From Leptolyngbyaceae cyanobacterium CRU_2_3 (GTDB lineage Bacteria; Cyanobacteriota; Cyanobacteriia; Elainellales; Elainellaceae), in NCBI GenBank assembly GCA_012034795.1, contig JAAUOQ010000003.1, forward strand, positions 1 through 33,354: a DNA stretch of 33,354 nt, in the 5' to 3' direction. A program made the position numbers and the translations under genes. Numbering within the stretch: position 1 is the first letter of the stretch; each line of letters begins with the position of its first letter. The notes below the pieces were generated by a model. The model saw only the letters and a list, made by a program, of their open reading frames with translations. It did not search any database and was not told the origin of the DNA. Positions 7,956 through 17,794 of this stretch are shown piece by piece.

Positions 7956-8546
7956 CTACCGAGGCTGACTACGTTCTAGGTCAGACGGAGCATTTGCTTC
8001 AGATCGACTCAAGGCACTCTCATCAAGCAGAACATCATCTTCATCAAACCGATCTTCCTGACCAACTTCCAGATCAATGCCAAGTCTATTGTCAGCATCT
8101 AAGCGATTGGCAGGTTTTCCAGGTAGCATCGAACGGAAGTCTGAGGCAGAAGATAAGCGACGGGAAGAGGTTTCAGTTCGATAGGTAGTCCGATGGAATG
8201 ACTTCCAAGCAGCCCTGACACCCACAAAGAGACTGCGTGTTGTGTGTTGCGCCTGCTGAGCTTGCTTTTTAACACCGCCGATACTTTGATCAACTTGCTG
8301 CACAACTCGACCGACGCTTTGTACTCCTTCACTGACATCTTCTTTAAGATCTGTAATTTCCATCCCTGTGAGCCGAATCGCTTCCAAGGTAGGCGGTAGT
8401 TCTCGACTCAATGTATCAAAAAGCTTTTCAGCGCTGCGGGCCGCTCTAGCTAACTCTCTAAAGGCAGGCACTGCTGCCATCAGCACAGCAGTGAGGCTGA
8501 CGGCAACTAATAAGATTGATAGCCCTAACCAAAATAGAGGATCCAC
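7956..8546 (-). CDS. DUF948-type membrane-anchored protein
   Basis: This 196-residue protein starts with GTG (VDPLFWLG). One N-terminal membrane segment (LGLSILLVAVSLTAVLMAAVPAF) is followed by an amphipathic, coiled-coil-like stretch (ARSAEKLFDTLSRELPPTLE ... LKEDVSEGVQSVGRVVQQVD) and an acidic, disordered tail. This is the pattern of DUF948 proteins, which are common in cyanobacteria and Firmicutes and of unclear role. It begins 12 bp after the stop of the YtxH-like gene on the same strand, so the two are almost certainly co-transcribed. Confidence 0.8.
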   Translation of the reverse strand: MDPLFWLGLSILLVAVSLTAVLMAAVPAFRELARAARSAEKLFDTLSRELPPTLEAIRLTGMEITDLKEDVSEGVQSVGRVVQQVDQSIGGVKKQAQQAQHTTRSLFVGVRAAWKSFHRTTYRTETSSRRLSSASDFRSMLPGKPANRLDADNRLGIDLEVGQEDRFDEDDVLLDESALSRSEANAPSDLERSQPR

Positions 8547-8558
8547 GACAAATACTAC

Positions 8559-8925
8559 CTACAGAATGCCAGAATCTTGAATTTGAGGACGAGCCTCAGC
8601 CACGGGGCGAGCTTCAACTTGCTCGATCGCCTGTCGCTCTTGTTGACTGGCTTCAATCCCTGCGGCGATCGCCTCTCTGAGTCTCCCTAATGTTCCCTCC
8701 CAATTGCGTAGGGCAGTCTCGGACAGGCGATCCGCTTGGAGTTGCACACTGGTCGAAAGATCCTCTGCTAGCTCAGGCAGGGCATCGGCAGATTTTTTAA
8801 GCAACTGCCGGGTTTCTCGACCTGACTTAGGCGCTAATAAAAGCCCTGTGATGGCACCAATGGCGGTTCCCCAGCAACACACCTCCTACAAATAACCCGG
8901 ATGACCCAGAACGGTTTTCTGACAT
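8559..8925 (-). CDS. YtxH-like membrane protein (one frameshift)
   Basis: After repair this is a 121-residue protein. The ATG at 8925 reads MSENRSGSSGLFVGGVLLG and runs into TAIGAITGLLLAPKSGRETR, the glycine-rich membrane segment plus the LLAPKSGRETR motif of the YtxH family. The rest is helical and charged. An extra base at the TT pair 8867-8868 breaks the frame between the two halves; removing it restores the family sequence. YtxH proteins are small stress-associated or envelope-associated proteins without a known reaction. It is the first gene of a pair with the DUF948-like gene. Confidence 0.8.
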
Positions 8926-9170
8926 GCTTTCAGTCTCTACTTCAGCGCGGATTGACAATAAAATATTTATACCTATTGAATTTATTGAAGGTATTTTCAA
9001 GCCTAGATTGTACTCTATCCGCTTTTAGAGTAAGCGAAGGTATATCTTATACAGCGGCTACGGCGGCTTAAGGGCACCTTTGATAGGTAGACTGTTAAGC
9101 TCATGTCCGCGACCTTGATTGATGTAGGGGCGATCGCTGAGTTATGGAAGGTTGACTTATGGGGGCTGAT

Positions 9171-9497
9171 CTAAAAATGCTGTATGTGTTGTGCTCCTTT
9201 GCGGCGAGCATACCACTGCCAGACAAGCTGGCTGAGTCCAGTTAAGGCTAGAACTTCTTGAGCTTTTTGAAGCTGCAATTCTAGCTGGCGGTATCGTTGT
9301 CTTAACTGACTGGTTCCTCCTTGGGTACGGGTGATAGCTCTGGGAGCACTCGATAAAACTGCATAAGTTCTCCGCTCAGCCAAGGTTAGGGCATCTGCTA
9401 CTTTAGATAGCTTTCTGCCTATCCGCCAGACTTTGCGTGCTACATAGAGGCAAAGCAGGGAAATCAGCAAATTGATTAGAACTACGACTGTCACCAT
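9171..9497 (-). CDS. Small single-pass membrane protein, cyanobacterial hypothetical
   Basis: This protein of about 108 residues starts MVTVVVLINLLISLLCLYVA, a clear N-terminal membrane segment. A basic stretch (RKVWRIGRKLSK) and a long helical region with coiled-coil character (QLRQRYRQLELQLQKAQEV) follow. The frame continues upstream to 9527, but the ATG at 9497 puts the hydrophobic segment at the N-terminus. I do not recognise a named family. It lies upstream of the YtxH/DUF948-like pair on the same strand and may belong to the same envelope-related group. Confidence 0.65.
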   Translation of the reverse strand: MVTVVVLINLLISLLCLYVARKVWRIGRKLSKVADALTLAERRTYAVLSSAPRAITRTQGGTSQLRQRYRQLELQLQKAQEVLALTGLSQLVWQWYARRKGAQHIQHF

Positions 9498-9578
9498 ATC
9501 CCTGTCACCTTGCACCCTACTTATCAAAAACTTGATCGGTTAACACCCTGTCAAGCATCCAGTTATTTCACATTACGG

Positions 9579-12500
9579 TTATCCGACATTATAGATAGCG
9601 GATAAGATTCCCGACTCTGTCTGATTGCCAATCGTTATCGATCGCAACAGTTCAAACTGCCACTGATGGAGAAACGGATCAGCCTGTGTACAGAGTGCGT
9701 GCAATTGTCCAATCTGACAAATTGCCGAGGCTGCTTTTTGCGGATGAGCTTGAAACCACTGGGCTAGAGGATGCTGCCAGTGTTGTAAGAACTCTTGGAT
9801 AATTTGCCGATCGCGCAGGCTAACTGGACCAGCCATAACGGTGTAATAGCGATCGCCATCGGGTACAAGATTACTGCTGCTCAAGGTTTCTGCTAAGAGA
9901 GCCTGCCACTCCACAGTTAGTAGGGGTGGTAGCATCGCCAATGTGTATTTTTTTCTGGCTTTGAGGGCGATGCCACCAACGACAGTTTCGCCACTTGCCT
10001 GTAAAAATAAATAGATCTGCTTGAAAAAAGGCTGGACGATTTCTCGCTCGATCGCCAATCCCAGCTTTAATCCCGCTTCGGAATAATCCACGACTGAAGC
10101 GGTGAAGGCTTCAGACTGGATAGTATTTAGGCTTTTGTAAGCAGCAGTCAAATCGCGCTGGCTAGAAGGCGTTAGATGAGTCCAAACGGCTTCGCCTAAT
10201 TGAGCTTTCAAGTAACGTTTAATTTCTTCTGGTTTGGTAGGAGTAGTGGGCGATCGCAGAGCAGCAATTTCGGTTTCATGAGTGGCGATCGTGGCTTCCT
10301 GCTCTAGTAGCTGAATTTGCAAAGTCTGCAATGCTTTGGGCGGAGCAAAAGCAGGCTGGTTGGGCTGCTGATGCTGGCTGGACTGCTGGTTCAGCAGATC
10401 CAATTGTTGGTGCAGCATAGCGATTTGCCGATCTTTTTCAACTAATAGCTGCTCTTGGATTTGCAAAAGCTGCCTTTTTTCAGCCAGATCTAAGGCAGAG
10501 AGAGCCATCCGAATTAAGTTGAAATAGTGAGACTGTGAGACATCAATTGCCTTAGCATCTACTCGGCGCTTTCCCAACCAGCCCTGCCGTTGCTGAGGCT
10601 GAACTACCAGCACCTGACCCTCTGAATTGCGGATTCTTAACTCTTTGGATGGGGCGATTGAGTGAATGCTGGCAATATACTGGCGCTTGTTGTAGTAGAA
10701 CTCGACTCTGTCAGCAGGGCTGGCGTTTGGCTCGATAACATCTAGGCTAAAGCAGGACAAGTCGGCAGGCAATGCTAAATCACCACGCAACGCTAAATCA
10801 CTACGCGACGCTATATCAGCCTTCTTTTCAAGCGACAGACTCGTTTGCCGTTTTGGGGAACGGGCTGACGAATTGACTAACTTTTCTTCTAAAGTAACAA
10901 AGCTAGAGCGGTTCTCTTGAGCGATAAAATTTTGGGCTACAAAATTGGGATTAGCGCGCTCCCCGTTTTGCGACGGAGATCTTGGAGGGATCTCAGCCGT
11001 CTCCTTAGCAATGGGTTGGATAAACTGAGCCGATCGCATGCCCACAATTTCCAGCTCAACAGATTTAACCCCATTCCATTCATTCAAACGAAGACGATAA
11101 GCAATGTCTACTAACTGAGGCAGGGGATAATACTCACCCCAACGCCAAACGATCGCCTTAATAGAGATAGGCGGTGAGAATGCAGAGTTTTGAGCATTGA
11201 CGTTTACAGCTTCCGAACCCGCAGTTTGCGCTTGGGTGACGCTCAGCTTCAGGTGGGCCCGATTTTTGCCCATTGTCTGCTGTTCCACAATTCGGACATT
11301 GGGCGTCCAGAACACCGGGTCAGAGTTTTCAATGCCGCAGGGATGGAGGCGATCGATCTGCTCAAACAGTTCTAGGGTTAGTTCGGCTAAATTAGCCTGG
11401 GCATCAATGGTGACTAGCGGCTTTAAGCAGTCGGGTTGAAGGGTTTGATGGGCAAATTCATGCAGGCGCGATCGCACTGCCTCCAAATTCTCTGCCTTGA
11501 ACGTAAAGCCACCTGCTGCTCGGTGTCCGCCAAATCGCTCCAGCAGATCGCTGCAATAATTCAACCCATCAAAGACATTAAATTCTGGAATGCCTCGTGC
11601 TGAGCCGCGAATCATCACAGGTGGGCTGACGGGCGAACTTGCGGCTATATCCAGTGTAGGACTCCCACCCTCTGCTGTTGCCGCTTCTCCTTCATAGGTG
11701 CCTATGAATACCGGAACACCATACCGCTCGACTAGGCGAGAGGCAACAATGCCAATCACACCGTGGTGCCATTCTGGTTGAACAATCACCAGAACTCTTT
11801 CGTGTTGTCCGTTGAACTGAGTGTGTTCGCACCAGGCGATTGCTTCTTGCTCAATCAATTCACACAGGCGTTGCCGATATTGGTTGACCTGTTCACACTT
11901 CATGGCTAGCTCTAGCGCCTGCCCATTGTCATTAGTGGTCAATAGCTCAATCACAATTTGTGGATCGGCAAGGCGACCGATCGCATTAATCCGGGGGCCC
12001 AACCGAAACCCGATCGCCTCTGGCTTCAGGGCTTGCTCATGGCTCAGCCCTGCCACTTGAATTAACGCCTGGATGCCTGCAATCCGAGATTTGGGCAACA
12101 GCTTTAGCCCTCGCTTCACCCAACGCCGGTTGACTCCCGTGAGGGGAGCCAGGTCGGCAATCGTTCCCAATGTAAATAGTTCAATCAGCGGCGTTGTTAA
12201 ATCTTGAGTTTTGCTAAGGCATTGGGCCAGGCAGACTGCCAGGATGTAGGCAACTCCCACCCCGGCTACACCACGATAGGGCGAATCTTCGCGAATCAGT
12301 TTGGGATTGAGAATGGCATTAGCGAGCGGCAACACGGCTGGGATGTCGTGGTGATCGGTGACAATCACCATTAGCCCCAGTTCTCTGGCTCTGGCAATTG
12401 GCTCAACAGCAGCAATGCCGTTATCCACTGTGAGAATTAGCTGCACGCCTTCTTCATAAAACTCTTCAACAATTCGCCGATTGATGCCATAACCTTCTTG

Positions 12501-12877
12501 CATTCGACTGGGAATCGCATAATCGACGATCGCTCCCAAAACCGCAAAGCCCGCAACAACAGAGCGGTGCTAGTCATCCCATCTGCGTCATAGTCACCAC
12601 AAATAGCGATCGGCTGACGATTGGCGATCGCATTCAGCATGATCTCTAGAGCCACTGGCAGATCAGGAAACTCTTCCAGTGGCGAGGGCAAAATCTGCGT
12701 TTCTGGCTTCAGAAACGTTTGGGCAGTCTCAAAACTACCCATGCCGCGATTAATTAACACCTGTGCTAGCAAAGGTGGCAACTGCATCGTTTGCGCTAGC
12801 TGAGCAGCATGGTCAGGGTTGGCTGGCGCAATTCGCCAACGCTGTTGAGGAAAACGAGAAGAAGGAGAAGAAGACAC
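9579..12877 (-). CDS. recJ: Single-stranded-DNA exonuclease RecJ with long C-terminal extension (one frameshift)
   Basis: After repair this is a protein of about 1099 residues. The RecJ core has motif I (CGDYDADGMTSTALLL), the DHH motif (VTDHHDIPAVLP), DHHA1 features (FGGHRAAGGF) and an OB-type segment. RecJ degrades single-stranded DNA 5' to 3' in recombination and repair. A T/A run (12538-12541) is one base short: ALRF should continue LGAIVDYAIPSRM, so the gene appears as two overlapping frames. The core ends near residue 620. About 470 more residues follow: a linker, a coiled coil (about 793-859, Gln-rich) and a helical domain (AQLGEAVWTHLTPSSQRDLT ... LKLGLAIEREIVQPFF). This extension is absent from E. 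coli RecJ. The start is GTG at 12877. Confidence 0.93.
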
Positions 12878-12940
12878 AGCTAAGAACCGGATGAGGGTAG
12901 AACGGGCGGGTAAAGAGGGAGATGAGGCGTAACTCTTACG

Positions 12941-12970
12941 CTCAATATGGCTGGACTCAATATGGCTGGA
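12941..12970. repeat. Direct repeat upstream of recJ
   Basis: The 15-bp unit CTCAATATGGCTGGA occurs twice in direct tandem in the gap between divergent recJ and the DUF4168-type gene. It sits 64-93 bp upstream of the recJ GTG. A promoter or operator role is possible but not shown. Confidence 0.7.
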
Positions 12971-13158
12971 CTCAGCCTTCAGGTCAGAACTAGTTTTCTC
13001 ACGATTCTACTTGCGATCGTAGCTTTTGCTGCATCTTTATGCGTACTAATGTTCTGCTCCAAGCCTTTTTATCTCGACTGGGATATGATGAAAGCCACTG
13101 GAGCCGATCGCTCTGCTGAATGCCAGTAGAGTTTGTAGTAACCCCGGAGATCTCCACC

Positions 13159-13707
13159 ATGCTTATAAAAATTCTGACAGGCAGCCTTGTGTGTGCCGCT
13201 CTTGCGATCGCTAGTTTTCCTACTCAAGCACAGTCTCAAGCACAGTCTCAAGCTCCTGCCTCGCCAGCCCCTGTTGCTCCGCCTACCGGGCAAGCCAGTG
13301 AGGTCAGTTCCCAGGAAGTCCAACAATTTGCTGATGCGCTCAAGCAGATACGTTCAATTCATGATGAAGCGCAAACTCAAGCTGGGCAAGCCATTCAGGC
13401 TCAGGGACTAACCGTTCAACGATTCAACGAGATTCTCCAAATTCAAAAATCTGCCCAACCTCAGCCTGGTGGAGAAGCCCAACCCAGTACCCCTGCTCAA
13501 CCCAGTACCCCTGTTACTCCCGAAGAACAACAGAAGTTTGATCAAGCGCTGACCCAAATTACTCAGCTTCAGCAAACGATTGAGCAACAGATGCAGCAAG
13601 CTATCCAAACTACAGGACTCGATCTGCAACGGTTCAACCAAATCTTCTCGATCGCTCGACAAGATCAAGGGCTAAAGCAACGCATTGAACAAGTTCTGCA
13701 AAACTAA
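13159..13707 (+). CDS. Exported DUF4168-type protein with duplicated helical unit
   Basis: This 182-residue protein begins at an ATG 8 bases after GGAGA. A signal peptide (ILTGSLVCAALAIASFPTQA) precedes a QSQAQSQAP linker. Two copies of a helical unit follow: SSQEVQQFADALKQIRSI ... LTVQRFNEIL and TPEEQQKFDQALTQITQL ... LDLQRFNQIF. They are separated by a Pro-rich spacer with a duplicated QPSTPAQPSTP. DUF4168 proteins are exported and of unknown function. Here the unit is clearly doubled. A rho-independent terminator follows 43 bp after the stop. Confidence 0.8.
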   Translation: MLIKILTGSLVCAALAIASFPTQAQSQAQSQAPASPAPVAPPTGQASEVSSQEVQQFADALKQIRSIHDEAQTQAGQAIQAQGLTVQRFNEILQIQKSAQPQPGGEAQPSTPAQPSTPVTPEEQQKFDQALTQITQLQQTIEQQMQQAIQTTGLDLQRFNQIFSIARQDQGLKQRIEQVLQN

Positions 13708-13750
13708 AAGCTAAATGGTTGCAAAAGATCGTAGCTTTGGCTCTTGAGCG

Positions 13751-13785
13751 TATCAAAAAGCCCGCGAAAGTGGGCTTTTTTGATA
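13751..13785 (+). terminator. Rho-independent terminator after the DUF4168-type gene
   Basis: TATCAAAAAGCCC (13751-13763) pairs with GGGCTTTTTTGATA (13772-13785) around GCGAAAGT. The A-rich left arm and T-rich right arm make it work in both directions, so it may also end the convergent GT4 gene. Confidence 0.85.
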
Positions 13786-13828
13786 AGAAGTTTGCTTTGT
13801 AGGACAATCCTCTTTCCAAGGGTTAGGG

Positions 13829-15007
13829 CTAGGGTGCAAGCCTCAGTAAAGACTGTAACTGCTGCGTAAAGGCGGCTTTCCCAAACAAACTAATTGCCTT
13901 TTCCCGCAACCACGCTGCCTCAACCCGACGATCGCCCCGCTGCTTTGCAGTTAGCATTTCTACACAGGCTGTTGCCACCGCTTGCGGATCTCGATGTGGC
14001 ACGCGCCAGCCCAACTGCCCATCTTGAAGCGGGTCAGCCGAACCATCGGCATCGCCTGATAGCACAGGAATTCCACAAGCCATCGCTTCTAGATAAACGA
14101 TGCCAAATCCTTCCTGGGATGGCATCACATAAGCGTCGGCTAAGCGATAATGCTCAGTTAAATCGGCAGTGGGGACAAATCCAGCAAAGACGACGCGATC
14201 GCTCACGCCTAAGTCTGCTGCCAACTTTGCCAGTCGTGGTTGATCGTCTCCCCGGCCAATCACCAGATACTTAATCGCCGGTAAAGTTTTGGCGATCGTA
14301 GGCAATGCCCGAATCGTCACATCTACACCCTTGTAGATATCGCCAGACCAAAGTCGGGCTACAGTGATGATGACACTGGCATCAGCCAAGCCATATTTTT
14401 GGAGCAGGGCTGGAGGTTTTGGCCCTGGTGTAAACCGATCGCCATCAATTGGGCAAGGCAAAAGCTGAATTTTTGTCAAATCAAGCTGATTGGCAGCAGC
14501 AGATCGATCGCGGCTATAGCGGCTGACTGTCCAAATTTGATCAGCTTGCTGCAAAGCCATGCGGGACAACTTAGGCAACGGCTCCCACACTTCTTTACCG
14601 TGAGTCATTACCGTGTAAGGAATCCCTAGAGGCTTACAGGCTAACCCAACCAGTGGTGCCAGGTTAACATGACCGCAGAATACTCGTTGAGGACGATCGC
14701 TGAGGAGAGCTTGATAGAGAGCGATCGCGAGTTTCACCCGACTCAACCCAGAAAATTTTGTTTTGAAGTAGCGAAAATGAAGGTGCTCTGATTGCAAGCC
14801 GTTCGATTGAAAGCCCTTAGTGCAGGTAGGTTGATCGCGAAGCAGGAAAATATTGGCTTGAGGGCGATCGGGCAATGCTAGGTAGCTACGTAGAAGTTCC
14901 TGAACATAGGATTGAATTCCGCCCTCTCGCTCAAAAATTTCTAAAAACAGAAATAACTCTGATGGAGAAATCATAACCTGACCATCTGGAACTGCGAGAT
15001 TCTCCAC
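13829..15007 (-). CDS. Glycosyltransferase family 4 (GT-B fold)
   Basis: This 392-residue enzyme is of the WbaZ/PimB-type GT4 class. It transfers a sugar from a nucleotide donor to a cell-surface acceptor, with retention of configuration. The N-terminal half has the REGGIQSYVQELL acceptor-site motif and HGKEVWEPLP. The C-terminal half has VARLWSGDIYKGVDVTIRAL, YLVIGRGDDQPRL and the donor-binding EGFGIVYLEAMACGIPVL (E-x7-E). The frame opens at a GTG at 15007, but the ATG at 14974 (MISPSELFLF) is equally possible. It follows petD by 140 bp on the same strand; this is probably chance, not a functional link. Donor and acceptor are unknown. Confidence 0.88.
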   Translation of the reverse strand: MENLAVPDGQVMISPSELFLFLEIFEREGGIQSYVQELLRSYLALPDRPQANIFLLRDQPTCTKGFQSNGLQSEHLHFRYFKTKFSGLSRVKLAIALYQALLSDRPQRVFCGHVNLAPLVGLACKPLGIPYTVMTHGKEVWEPLPKLSRMALQQADQIWTVSRYSRDRSAAANQLDLTKIQLLPCPIDGDRFTPGPKPPALLQKYGLADASVIITVARLWSGDIYKGVDVTIRALPTIAKTLPAIKYLVIGRGDDQPRLAKLAADLGVSDRVVFAGFVPTADLTEHYRLADAYVMPSQEGFGIVYLEAMACGIPVLSGDADGSADPLQDGQLGWRVPHRDPQAVATACVEMLTAKQRGDRRVEAAWLREKAISLFGKAAFTQQLQSLLRLAP

Positions 15008-15147
15008 TCAGTATGGGTAAAACTCCAGAAAAACGCTCAGCCTAAAGCTAACACCTGCCTCTTCTCCCCGAAGATGACAGAACATCCCCAGAAAGCTAAG
15101 ACAGGTGCTAAATTCTGATTGAACCTTGAGACTTAAAACTTTAAGAC

Positions 15148-15630
15148 TTAGAACAAGCCCAGCGTCAACGCTTTGTCGATTGGCATTGCAGCGCCAATCC
15201 CTAACCACAAGGTAACGACCGTTCCAAACAGAAAAACGGCTGTAGCCACAGGGCGGCGGAAAGGATTTTGGAACTTATTAACGTTCTCAATGAAGGGAAC
15301 CAGGATCAGCCCCAAAGGAACTGCACCCATGCAAGCCACACCCAGCAGTTTGTTGGGCAGGACACGTAAGATATTGAACACAGGATACAGATACCACTCA
15401 GGAAGAATTTCTAGAGGAGTCGCAAAGGGATTGGCAGGTTCGCCAATCATTGCTGGATCAAGAACTGCCAAAGCGACGCAGCAAGCGATCGTACCAAAAA
15501 TTACAACTGGGAAGATATAGAGAAGGTCATTAGGCCAGGCAGGTTCACCGTAGTAATTGTGTCCCATGCCCTGCTTGAGCTTCTCGCGTAAAACTGGATC
15601 GGCGAGATCCGGCTTTTTAATGGTTGCCAT
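15148..15630 (-). CDS. petD: Cytochrome b6f complex subunit IV
   Basis: Full length at 160 residues. The sequence is near the cyanobacterial consensus: [40 protein letters not shown], the [18 protein letters not shown] quinol-site loop (PEWY) and three membrane helices. Subunit IV, with cytochrome b6, forms the quinol-oxidising core of the thylakoid b6f complex linking photosystem II to photosystem I. It follows petB by 43 bp on the same strand, the classical petBD operon. Confidence 0.99.
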   Translation of the reverse strand: MATIKKPDLADPVLREKLKQGMGHNYYGEPAWPNDLLYIFPVVIFGTIACCVALAVLDPAMIGEPANPFATPLEILPEWYLYPVFNILRVLPNKLLGVACMGAVPLGLILVPFIENVNKFQNPFRRPVATAVFLFGTVVTLWLGIGAAMPIDKALTLGLF

Positions 15631-15673
15631 GAGTCAGTGCTCTCCTTATAGGATTTTTAAAGAGATAGATAAT

Positions 15674-16342
15674 TTACAACGGACCAGAGATCCCTTGCTT
15701 ACGGATCATCAGGAAGTGCAACAGCATGAACACTGCAATGAGCCAGGGCAGAACAAAGGTGTGAGCACTGTAGTAGCGTGTCAAAGTGGCTTGACCCACA
15801 CTAGAACCGCCGCGCAGCATGTCAGAGATCAAAACGCCCACGACAGGGATAGCTTCGGGCACACCCGACACAATTTTCACCGCCCAATATCCCACTTGAT
15901 CCCAAGGCAAAGAGTATCCGGTCACACCAAAAGACACTGTGATCACGGCCAGGATGACTCCCGTTACCCAGGTCAACTCGCGAGGTTTCTTAAAGCCACC
16001 TGTCAGGTAAACCCGGAAGACGTGCAGAATCATCATCAACACCATCATGCTGGCAGACCAGCGATGAATGGAACGAATCAGCCAGCCAAAACTGACATCG
16101 TTCATCAGGTACTGCACGGAGGAGAAAGCTTCAGCTACCGTGGGCTTGTAATAAAAAGTCATGGCAAACCCAGTAGCAAACTGGATTAGAAAACAGACAA
16201 GGGTGACGCCGCCCAGACAATAGAAGATGTTGACATGGGGAGGAACATACTTGCTGCTGATGTCGTCAGCAAGCGCCTGAATTTCCAGACGCTCATCAAA
16301 CCACTTGAAGGGTTTTGAGTCGGTAACCTGTTTAGTAAACAT
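15674..16342 (-). CDS. petB: Cytochrome b6
   Basis: Full length at 222 residues with four membrane helices. It shows [10 protein letters not shown], where Cys42 is the covalent c-type heme ligand (Cys35 in plastid numbering). The heme-ligand segments ([20 protein letters not shown] and [19 protein letters not shown]) and the quinol-site [13 protein letters not shown] stretch are intact. It starts at ATG 16342 and is the first gene of the petBD operon. The segment [17 protein letters not shown], an E-F loop part, differs somewhat from common cyanobacterial versions, but no key residue is lost. Confidence 0.99.
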   Translation of the reverse strand: MFTKQVTDSKPFKWFDERLEIQALADDISSKYVPPHVNIFYCLGGVTLVCFLIQFATGFAMTFYYKPTVAEAFSSVQYLMNDVSFGWLIRSIHRWSASMMVLMMILHVFRVYLTGGFKKPRELTWVTGVILAVITVSFGVTGYSLPWDQVGYWAVKIVSGVPEAIPVVGVLISDMLRGGSSVGQATLTRYYSAHTFVLPWLIAVFMLLHFLMIRKQGISGPL

Positions 16343-16552
16343 GAAACAAGAGTTCCAGGGGTATTATTACTGTCAATAAATGTAACATAGCACTCAGGTA
16401 GATTGCACTGCACAAAGCTTTACAGAATCTAGCTCTGAGAGAGTTTGGTTGCAAAACGTTTTGCTTAGATTAAGCTTACGAGAGATTAAGCTGCTTTTTT
16501 TTCTGCATTCACCCTATAGCCAGGAATCAATACTCACTCTAAAATCGGTATC
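16343..16552. promoter_or_regulatory. Divergent promoter region petB / ctpA
   Basis: This 210-bp gap lies between divergent petB and ctpA. Read toward petB, a TTGACA at about 16371-16376 stands some 30 bp before the petB ATG, but I see no well-placed -10 box. The ctpA side has an A/T-rich stretch close to the ATG. I cannot place the actual promoters with confidence. Confidence 0.3.
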
Positions 16553-17794
16553 ATGAGGAACCGGATTTTTAGGTCTGCACTGCTGCTTGTCTTGTCTGTT
16601 AGTTTGGCGCTAGGCTGTCTCAGCTCTCCGGCGCTAGCCTTATCGGAAGACCAGCGGCTTTTAAGCGAAGTTTGGCGCATTGTCGATCGCGCCTATGTAG
16701 ATGACACGTTTAATCATCAGAACTGGTGGCTAGTCAGGCAAAAAGCCTTGCAACAGCCCATTAACAATCGCGAGCAAGCCTATGCAGCCATTCAAAAAAT
16801 GCTGATGAGCTTGGACGACCCCTTTACTCGCCTACTGAAGCCCGATCAATACCGTAGTCTGCAAACCAATACCTCTGGTGAACTGACAGGGGTAGGGTTA
16901 CAAATTACCCAGGACAATCCCAATACAGAACTGCGAGTCATTGCTCCAATCGAAGGATCTCCGGCTGAGAAAGCAGGCATTAAGCCCCGCGATCGCATTC
17001 TCAAAATTAACGGTTATCCCACCCCCAAGCTAACTCTTGACGAAGCTGCTGAGCGGATGCGAGGGCCTAGCGGCAGCAAAGTGACCCTGACGATTGCTCC
17101 TGAAACCGATGCGGACAAAGCCCAAGATATTTTGTTAGTGCGCGATCGCATTAGTCTCAATCCCGTCTATGCTGACCTGCGAGTTGAGGATAATCAGCAA
17201 AAAATTGGTTATATCCGCCTCAGTCAGTTCAATGCCAATGCTAGTGCTGAAGTATCCAGTGCAATTAAACGGCTAGAGTCTCAGGGAGCAGATGCCTATG
17301 TTTTAGATCTGCGAAGTAACCCAGGTGGGCTACTCCAATCTGGCATTGAAATTGCGCGGCTCTGGTTGGCAGAGGGTACAGTCGTCTACACCGTTAACCG
17401 TAATGGCATTCAAGATAGCTTTACCGCAGAGGGGCAATCCCTTACCACCGATCCGCTGGTCGTTCTCGTCAATCAAGGAACAGCCAGCGCCAGCGAGATC
17501 TTGGCAGGTGCGCTCCAGGATAACGGCCGGGCGCAACTGATTGGCGAACGGACTTTCGGCAAAGGTTTGATTCAATCGCTGTTTAATTTGTCGGATGGTT
17601 CTGGGTTAGCTGTGACGATCGCCAAATATGAAACCCCCAACCATCATGACATCAACCGACAAGGCATTGTCCCTGATGTTATCGTGCCCCTGGAAGTCAT
17701 CACGCGCGATGAAATTGCCACAGTTGCCGATCGCCAATACCAAGCCGCAGTAGAAGTGCTGACCCACAAAGCAGTGGTAGCAGGTGCAGCCTAG
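16553..17794 (+). CDS. ctpA: Carboxyl-terminal processing protease CtpA (D1 processing)
   Basis: This 413-residue S41A peptidase removes the C-terminal tail of the photosystem II D1 precursor in the lumen, which permits assembly of the Mn cluster. A signal peptide (SALLLVLSVSLALGCLSSPALA) leads to a helical region. A PDZ domain (about 100-185, GLQITQDNPNTELRVIAP) and the catalytic domain follow. The Ser/Lys dyad is Ser312 (NQGTASASE) and Lys337 (GERTFGKG), 25 residues apart as in D1 protease. The petBD genes are divergent from it, an arrangement seen in other cyanobacteria. It overlaps the next gene by 11 bp. Confidence 0.97.
   Translation: MRNRIFRSALLLVLSVSLALGCLSSPALALSEDQRLLSEVWRIVDRAYVDDTFNHQNWWLVRQKALQQPINNREQAYAAIQKMLMSLDDPFTRLLKPDQYRSLQTNTSGELTGVGLQITQDNPNTELRVIAPIEGSPAEKAGIKPRDRILKINGYPTPKLTLDEAAERMRGPSGSKVTLTIAPETDADKAQDILLVRDRISLNPVYADLRVEDNQQKIGYIRLSQFNANASAEVSSAIKRLESQGADAYVLDLRSNPGGLLQSGIEIARLWLAEGTVVYTVNRNGIQDSFTAEGQSLTTDPLVVLVNQGTASASEILAGALQDNGRAQLIGERTFGKGLIQSLFNLSDGSGLAVTIAKYETPNHHDINRQGIVPDVIVPLEVITRDEIATVADRQYQAAVEVLTHKAVVAGAA

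Noticed and set aside
12437-12877. RecJ start as a separate short protein with an alternative end
   Set aside because: The break is at a homopolymer and one added base joins it to the rest of RecJ. A programmed frameshift is unlikely given the same kind of break in ten other genes.
12947-13129. 60-residue + strand frame with one hydrophobic segment upstream of the DUF4168-type gene
   Set aside because: It starts inside the 15-bp direct repeat, has no ribosome site, and runs into the leader of the next gene. No family features were seen.
15557-16189. 210-residue + strand frame
   Set aside because: It is antisense to petB and petD, which are certain. The His/Gln-rich product is an artefact of the membrane-protein codons on the other strand.
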